Assembly: GCA_031550435.1 (NCBI GenBank)
Contig: JAVBOO010000028.1
Coordinates: forward strand, 1-17,065
Origin: JAVBOO01 sp031550435
GTDB lineage: Bacteria; Bacillota; Clostridia; Lachnospirales; WRAX01
Reading direction: 5' to 3'
Length of the DNA: 17,065 bases
The position numbers and the translations under genes were made by a program. How positions within the stretch are numbered: position 1 is the stretch's first letter; each line of letters begins with the position of its first letter. This document shows, piece after piece, positions 12,746 to 17,065 of the stretch. The notes beneath the pieces were generated by a model. It worked only from the letters and a program-made list of their open reading frames with translations. It made no database searches and was not told the DNA's origin.

Positions 12746-14641
12746 ATGAGATCATCGTTTTTTGAACTTAACGTCGCAATGTCGGGGCTTTTTATCGCGA
12801 GAGGAAACCTGGACACCGTATCGCACAACGTGGCAAACGCTTCAACTCCGGGCTATTCCAGACAATATGTCGAACAGCGCGCCTCTCGCCCTTTAACCTA
12901 TTATGACGGAAAGGGTATGATCGGAACCGGTGCGGAAATTTACGGTCTGTCCCAGGTGAGAAATTTTTATCTCGACAAGCGATACTGGGCGGAAACACCG
13001 GTCCTCGGTGAGTTTTCTGCCAAGAAAACACAGGTCGACGTTATGGAGCGCGTGCTAAACGAGATGTCAACAACCGGACTGAGCTCTCAGTTTAACGATT
13101 TTTTCAAAATACTCGAAGACCTGACAACAACATCGGGCGATACAACATACAGAACGAACCTGCTGACGTCCGCAAGCTCGATTACAACGTTTTTCGGGAA
13201 TACATACGAAACTCTCAAAAAACAGCAAGCGGATATAAACGGAGAAATCAAGGTCATTACGGATACCATTAACAGCTTAGGCATTCAGATAACGGCATTG
13301 AACAAGCAAATCACCACTTACGAACTCGACGGCTCTCACGCAAACGATTTGCGCGATCAACGTGCGCGCCTTGTTGACAAACTCTCGTCGTTTGTCAATG
13401 TCGATGTTCGCGAAGTCGAACAGAATAAAGCGTTCGAAGCCGGCATGTATCCGGAACCCGAGGACAGAAACAAAAGCCAAAAAAAGTATGTTATATTCAT
13501 AAACGGTCACGAATTCGTCAATGATACCGATTTAAGCCAGCTTGAGTGCCGCCCGAGACTTATTGAGGACAGCGCTGCGGGCCGTATGGTCGCTTCGGGA
13601 AGAAACGCAGAGGATAATCTCGGCATGTATGATATCTTCTGGAAAAATACCGGCAGCGAATTCGATATGTACAATCCCCACCTTTCCGGCCAGCTTAAAG
13701 GCCTTATAGATCTCAGAGACGGAAACAACGGAAATTTTGCCCGGTTCACGACACTTGACAATTATAACGCCTCAGGCATACTAACGCTTGAGATTGACCC
13801 TAAGCTTTCAAAAGTAGATCTGCCGAACTCCGGCAGAATAAAGTCCACCGACAATGTCACCGGTGTCACCACATATTACGAGTACACAAACTACAGCTAC
13901 GACCCGTCTACACAAAAGGCCACGTTTGAGATAATAAAACCCTCACCGTCTGAAATACCTTCAAATGCGTTTGCCGGAAAGACTGTTATTGTCGGCGAGA
14001 CCACAGACTATAAAGGAATAACATATTATATGAACAAGCTAAACGAGCTTGTCAGAACATATGTAACCGCGATAAACGAAGGCAAGTACAGAGACGGAAC
14101 AAAAATCCCGGACGTAATCGGTCACGTTGACGGTTATGACCTGTACGGGGAAAAAACCGACAAACTGCTCTATACTTACAAACGCGCCGATGGGACAGAG
14201 GTTAAATACGGCGATGCTGACTACAGCGTCTATAATTTTACAGCCCAAAACGTATTTATAAACTCCGAAATAATCGGAGACAACAGGCTGTTCGGAGCCT
14301 CGCAGGAAGCAACTGCCGGCAAGAGTGACAACCGCGTCGCGCTCAGTTTTTTAAAAATACGTTCGAGCGAATCGCTGTTTAAAGAAGGAAGCCTGCCGGA
14401 CTTCATCAACGGTATGACCGGCGAGCTGGCAATCGACGGAGCCCAGGCCACCAGATTTGAAAAAAACTACACAGATGTTACTTCCGGCATAGACAATCAA
14501 AGAATTTCCGTGTCCGGCGTAAACATAAACGAAGAAATGATAAACATGATAAAATTCCAGCAGCAGTATCAAGCCTGCGCAAAACTGGTTAACGTGATAG
14601 ACGGAATTTACGACACACTGGTAAACAGACTCGGAATGTAA
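12746..14641 (+). CDS. flgK: Flagellar hook-associated protein FlgK-like (second of two)
   Basis: This 631-residue protein is another HAP1-family member. Its N-terminus has SGLFIARGNLDTVSHNVANA (14-33) and TPGYSRQYVEQRAS (35-48). Its C-terminus has VSGVNINEEMINMIKFQQQY followed by a helical VNVIDGIYDTLVNRLG, matching the FlgK ends. Residues 160-230 form a helical region containing the conserved HANDLRDQRARLVDKLS stretch. The middle differs in length and sequence from the first FlgK. GGAGG (12736-12740) lies just after the flgK1 stop. The flgK1-flgK2 and flgK2-flgL junctions share the same TAATCGGAGG stop-to-RBS arrangement with 12-base gaps, so the three are one transcription unit. It could be a second junction ring or an alternative HAP1. 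Confidence 0.88.
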   Translation: MRSSFFELNVAMSGLFIARGNLDTVSHNVANASTPGYSRQYVEQRASRPLTYYDGKGMIGTGAEIYGLSQVRNFYLDKRYWAETPVLGEFSAKKTQVDVMERVLNEMSTTGLSSQFNDFFKILEDLTTTSGDTTYRTNLLTSASSITTFFGNTYETLKKQQADINGEIKVITDTINSLGIQITALNKQITTYELDGSHANDLRDQRARLVDKLSSFVNVDVREVEQNKAFEAGMYPEPEDRNKSQKKYVIFINGHEFVNDTDLSQLECRPRLIEDSAAGRMVASGRNAEDNLGMYDIFWKNTGSEFDMYNPHLSGQLKGLIDLRDGNNGNFARFTTLDNYNASGILTLEIDPKLSKVDLPNSGRIKSTDNVTGVTTYYEYTNYSYDPSTQKATFEIIKPSPSEIPSNAFAGKTVIVGETTDYKGITYYMNKLNELVRTYVTAINEGKYRDGTKIPDVIGHVDGYDLYGEKTDKLLYTYKRADGTEVKYGDADYSVYNFTAQNVFINSEIIGDNRLFGASQEATAGKSDNRVALSFLKIRSSESLFKEGSLPDFINGMTGELAIDGAQATRFEKNYTDVTSGIDNQRISVSGVNINEEMINMIKFQQQYQACAKLVNVIDGIYDTLVNRLGM

Positions 14642-14653
14642 TCGGAGGTCAGC

Positions 14654-16066
14654 ATGAGAATAACGAATCAAATGACAACAAATAAAATGCTCTTAAACAT
14701 TAACCGTAACCAATTGAGCGTTGACACGCTCTACGGCCAGATGACAACGGGTAAAAAGATACAGATGCCTTCGGACGACCCGATTACGGCTTCCAGGGCT
14801 TTGAAATTCAGAACGAACGTGTCTCAAACCGAACAGTATATAAAAAATACGCAGCAGGGCCTTTCCTGGATGAATATTACCGAGCAGGGCTTCGCGAATA
14901 CGACGGAAATACTCAAGAGTATCAGAGACCGCTGCGTTGAAGGGGCTTCGGATCAGTTTACATACGACGACAGGCAAAAGATGGCTACGGCTATACAGGC
15001 GCTTGCTGCCCAGATCGGATCGGAAATGAACATTCAATACGCCGGAAGATATGTTTTTTCGGGGTACAGAACCGATTTGCCGCCGACTGTGGAAACTTCC
15101 GACTCCTCTGCCGATTTCGATATAACTCAGTATTTCAGAGTCCAGGATATCGAAGCGTCAAAGAGTTACGTCAAAACCTCTGCGGACGCAGCGCCCGAAG
15201 TTTTTGACTCTTACAGGCTGAAACTGCCTTACACAAGCGTCACTCCGGCTTCCGGCCTAACGCTGACAAGCGCAGCCGGTGTTACGTCCTCAATGAATAT
15301 CAACACGGTAAATGTTAATAACATCTCTGCGTATAAACCCGCAGCCGGCGAGGTAAACTATATACCTGAGACAGGAGAATTGATTTTCAACCAAGACGAT
15401 ATGTCTGCGCTCAGAACAGACGCGGCCGGCGGAATCAGCATCACCTACAACAAAAAAGGCCTTGAAGCCGGCGAGCTTAATCCTATAGTATACTTTGAGT
15501 GTACAGACAATATTAATTCAAAGTCATACAATATGAACGAGCAGCAGCTCCGGTTTGAGTTCGGCGTGAACACAAGGATAACGATCAATAACCTTGCAAA
15601 AGACAGTTTTACCGCTAACTTATACTCCGACCTGCACTCGCTTATCAATCTTCTTAACGGAGTCAACCTTTCGTCCGAAAGCGATTTGCTCTCTAAGTAT
15701 AAAGCTGCCGGCCTGTCCGACGAGGACGCCGCCGCCGCGGTGAAATCACAAATCAATGAAGAAACCCAAAAATACAGAGCCGTTATGCGCTCCTCTTTCA
15801 GCAATATGCTCGGGCTAATTGATGGTCACAGCTCGCAGATTTCCAAAGAATACACGCTTCTCGGAAGCAGGATGAACAGCCTTGAGCTCATAGAGAACAG
15901 GCTTTCCGAAGATAGAGTCAGCTATACCGAACTTATGTCGAAAAACGAGGATGTTGATTACCTCGAGGTCATAATGAACTTAAGTTCGGCAGAATACGTG
16001 TATAACGCCGCCCTGAAGGCCGGGGGAAGCATAGCTCAAATCTCTTTGGTAGACTTCATAAGATAA
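14654..16066 (+). CDS. flgL: Flagellar hook-associated protein 3, FlgL, with enlarged central domain
   Basis: FlgL (HAP3) is the second junction protein, on which the filament starts. The N-terminal flagellin-like domain is clear: MRITNQMTTNKMLLNINRNQ (1-20), TTGKKIQMPSDDPITASRAL (31-50), then AGRYVFSGYRTDLPP (130-144). The C-terminus matches too, with SRMNSLELIENRLSED (405-420), DYLEVIMNLSSAEYVYNAAL (435-454) and a LVDFIR end. At 470 residues it is well above the roughly 300 of Bacillus and enteric FlgL. The excess lies between about 145 and 385, a Ser/Thr/Asn-rich beta-type domain likely exposed on the surface. It contains two cysteines (94 and 283), uncommon in exported axial proteins. GGAGG lies upstream of the ATG, 12 bases after the second flgK. 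Confidence 0.9.
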   Translation: MRITNQMTTNKMLLNINRNQLSVDTLYGQMTTGKKIQMPSDDPITASRALKFRTNVSQTEQYIKNTQQGLSWMNITEQGFANTTEILKSIRDRCVEGASDQFTYDDRQKMATAIQALAAQIGSEMNIQYAGRYVFSGYRTDLPPTVETSDSSADFDITQYFRVQDIEASKSYVKTSADAAPEVFDSYRLKLPYTSVTPASGLTLTSAAGVTSSMNINTVNVNNISAYKPAAGEVNYIPETGELIFNQDDMSALRTDAAGGISITYNKKGLEAGELNPIVYFECTDNINSKSYNMNEQQLRFEFGVNTRITINNLAKDSFTANLYSDLHSLINLLNGVNLSSESDLLSKYKAAGLSDEDAAAAVKSQINEETQKYRAVMRSSFSNMLGLIDGHSSQISKEYTLLGSRMNSLELIENRLSEDRVSYTELMSKNEDVDYLEVIMNLSSAEYVYNAALKAGGSIAQISLVDFIR

Positions 16067-16116
16067 ATATTCAAAAAGGCTTTTGGATTGGTTGCGACGG
16101 CGTAATGCTGTTTAGT

Positions 16117-16221
16117 GCGGCTGACTTGATCCGCGCATCCTCGCCCGCAACGGCCGTTATACGGCCTTTGTGCTGAGCGGATGTTTGGGTGCGCAACCGT
16201 TCGATTAAATCAGCACTTACC
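16117..16221 (+). repeat. Palindromic intergenic repeat, copy 2
   Basis: This is a full second copy of the 208-313 core in the same strand orientation, about 85 percent identical, with one single-base gap. The block CGGCCGTTATACGGCC and the seven bases after it are identical. The stems are kept: GCTGACTTGATC (16120-16131) with GATTAAATCAGC (16203-16214), one mismatch and one wobble; GCATCC (16135-16140) with GGATGT (16179-16184), ending in a G-T wobble where copy 1 has G-C. Several changes therefore preserve pairing. The element lies between flgL and fliW and ends 71 bases before the fliW ATG, so it would be transcribed into the fliW leader if the operon reads through. Confidence 0.78.
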
Positions 16222-16292
16222 GATACCGAGGTGAGACCAATAAAATTACTGTTAAGGCGGGGGGATTAATTATTAAAGCGGAGGATAATGAA

Positions 16293-16727
16293 ATGACACT
16301 TGTTACCAGACATTTCGGCGAAATTAGTATCGACGAATCCAGACTATTAAACTTCAACAGCGGCTTGCCCGGCTTCGAGCATCTGAAAAGGTTCGCGCTG
16401 TTATCGGAAAAGGACGAGGGAACGGGAAGCCCGTTCTACTGGCTGCAATCCACTGAAGATCCAAGCGTTGCGTTTGTTATGATGGATGTTATAAAAATGT
16501 ATCCCGAATATAACCCGCTTGTCGACAAAGACAGAATCGAGGGCGAGCTCGGCTCATACAACCCCGACAATTTTTTCATATACAATATTGCGAACATCCC
16601 CGAAAACGTATCGGACACAACAGTTAACCTCAAAGCCCCCATCGTTATAAACGACGACAGCAAAAAAGCCATGCAGATTATCTGCGATAACGATGATTAC
16701 TCCGTAAGACACTACTTGTTCAAATAA
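16293..16727 (+). CDS. fliW: Flagellar assembly factor FliW
   Basis: FliW binds flagellin, and when free it binds and inhibits CsrA, so that flagellin translation matches secretion. The 144-residue product is of normal length. It shows RHFGEISIDESRLLNFNSG (6-24), the signature GLPGFE (24-29), FYWLQSTEDPSVAFVMMD (48-65) and a C-terminal NLKAPIVIN (112-120) with YSVRHYLF at the end. GGAGG (16280-16284) lies eight bases before the ATG. An in-frame-incompatible ATG at 16288 gives only two codons before TGA. It follows flgL after 226 bases that contain the palindromic repeat. The usual partner gene csrA is not found in the remaining 338 bases. Confidence 0.96.
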   Translation: MTLVTRHFGEISIDESRLLNFNSGLPGFEHLKRFALLSEKDEGTGSPFYWLQSTEDPSVAFVMMDVIKMYPEYNPLVDKDRIEGELGSYNPDNFFIYNIANIPENVSDTTVNLKAPIVINDDSKKAMQIICDNDDYSVRHYLFK

Positions 16728-16755
16728 ATATCACCGCGGAAGTTAATCATCCCCC

Positions 16756-16777
16756 GATTAAACCATACGGTTTAATC
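16756..16777 (+). repeat. Perfect hairpin 1 after fliW
   Basis: GATTAAACC (16756-16764) and GGTTTAATC (16769-16777) pair perfectly around an ATAC loop, 28 bases after the fliW stop. It is bounded by a near-direct repeat: TTAATCATCCCCC (16743-16755) and TTAATCACCCCC (16772-16783). No T run follows, so it is not a standard terminator. Confidence 0.7.
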
Positions 16778-16778
16778 A

Positions 16779-16810
16779 CCCCCTTATACCGGCACTGAGG
16801 CCTAAGGGGG
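16779..16810 (+). repeat. GC-rich hairpin 2 after fliW
   Basis: CCCCCTTA (16779-16786) pairs with TAAGGGGG (16803-16810) around a 16-base loop that itself can form GGC/GCC. The stem is strong. It could alternatively pair further using AAT at 16774-16776 with ATT at 16811-16813, which would disrupt hairpins 1 and 3. Confidence 0.7.
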
Positions 16811-16854
16811 ATTGAGGCGACATGTTCAGCGAATAATTTAATTGTCGCCTCAAT
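16811..16854 (+). repeat. Perfect 12-bp hairpin 3 after fliW
   Basis: ATTGAGGCGACA (16811-16822) and TGTCGCCTCAAT (16843-16854) are perfect complements separated by 20 AT-rich bases. It directly abuts hairpin 2. It could terminate fliW transcription, but there is no T tract. Confidence 0.7.
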
Positions 16855-17065
16855 AAATACCGCATAGAATACTTACACGGTTACTCGTGCCGAGCCGGGC
16901 GTTTATACATCTTGCGAGGGTACAATAAAATATAGCGCGGGTTTCGTTATACAGTCGTTTTATACAAAATATGTCTTTAAAGACTGTAGGTCGGCGGGCG
17001 TTTAATTAAAAACCGGACAACCGTCGCATGGCCTGTGTTGAATTTAATTTACTATATTTTATTGG
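16855..17065. other. Gene-free tail of the window
   Basis: No supported gene is seen on either strand. There is a 12-base palindrome GTCTTTAAAGAC (16973-16984), nested in an ACAGTC/GACTGT pair (16951-16956 with 16982-16987). An ATG at 17028 stays open for 12 codons to the edge but has no ribosome binding site. No csrA-like start is seen. Confidence 0.5.

Noticed and set aside
16751..16854. Hairpins after fliW as a CRISPR array
   Set aside because: The hairpins differ in sequence and there are no evenly spaced identical repeats with unique spacers.
17028..17065. ATG open to the right edge as the start of csrA or another gene
   Set aside because: It has no ribosome binding site, and the 12 codons do not resemble CsrA.

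Overview
The window looks like a chromosomal segment of a low-to-moderate GC Gram-positive bacterium of class Clostridia. Reasons: a CIRCE-controlled hrcA-grpE-dnaK-dnaJ operon, a DnaK without the segment that Gram-negative DnaK carries near residue 80, strong GGAGG-type ribosome binding sites, an mbl-type mreB gene fused to flagellar rod genes, and a comFC-flgM-flgN-flgK-flgL-fliW order close to that of Bacillus. No ribosomal or tRNA gene allows a finer placement.

Layout. Positions 1-94 hold the 5' end of an IS5-type transposase gene on the minus strand, cut by the window edge, with its promoter and probable IS end up to about 170. A palindromic repeat (171-316) and a strong bidirectional terminator (354-405) separate it from the heat-shock operon, which runs on the minus strand: hrcA (5414-4371), grpE (4247-3654), dnaK (3575-1707), dnaJ (1594-446). 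The operon starts from a SigA-type promoter overlapped downstream by a perfect CIRCE operator (5436-5462). The divergent spacer 5463-5718 holds a fragment of the same repeat and the likely promoter of the plus-strand cluster.

The plus-strand cluster begins with mbl/mreB (5719), whose stop overlaps the start of a FlgF/FlhO-type rod gene. FlgG/FlhP and a short FlgJ-type rod-binding protein follow, then a terminator (8915-8938). comFC comes next (9027-9755), then a textbook-spaced SigD/sigma-28 promoter (9781-9807), flgM, a terminator, flgN, two tandem and divergent flgK genes, an unusually long flgL, a second full copy of the palindromic repeat (16117-16221) and fliW. The last 338 bases carry a run of strong hairpins and no recognisable gene; csrA, the usual neighbour of fliW, is not seen.

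How the genes work together. HrcA represses its own chaperone operon through CIRCE, and GrpE, DnaK and DnaJ form the ATP-driven folding machine. Mbl directs cell-wall elongation, while the rod proteins and FlgJ-like protein build the flagellar axle through that wall. FlgM holds back sigma-28 until the hook is complete. FlgN escorts FlgK and FlgL, which form the hook-filament junction, and FliW balances flagellin synthesis. I see no wholly unknown protein system. The most unusual items are the structured repeat family in three intergenic spacers, the tandem flgK pair, the enlarged FlgL, and the hairpin array after fliW.
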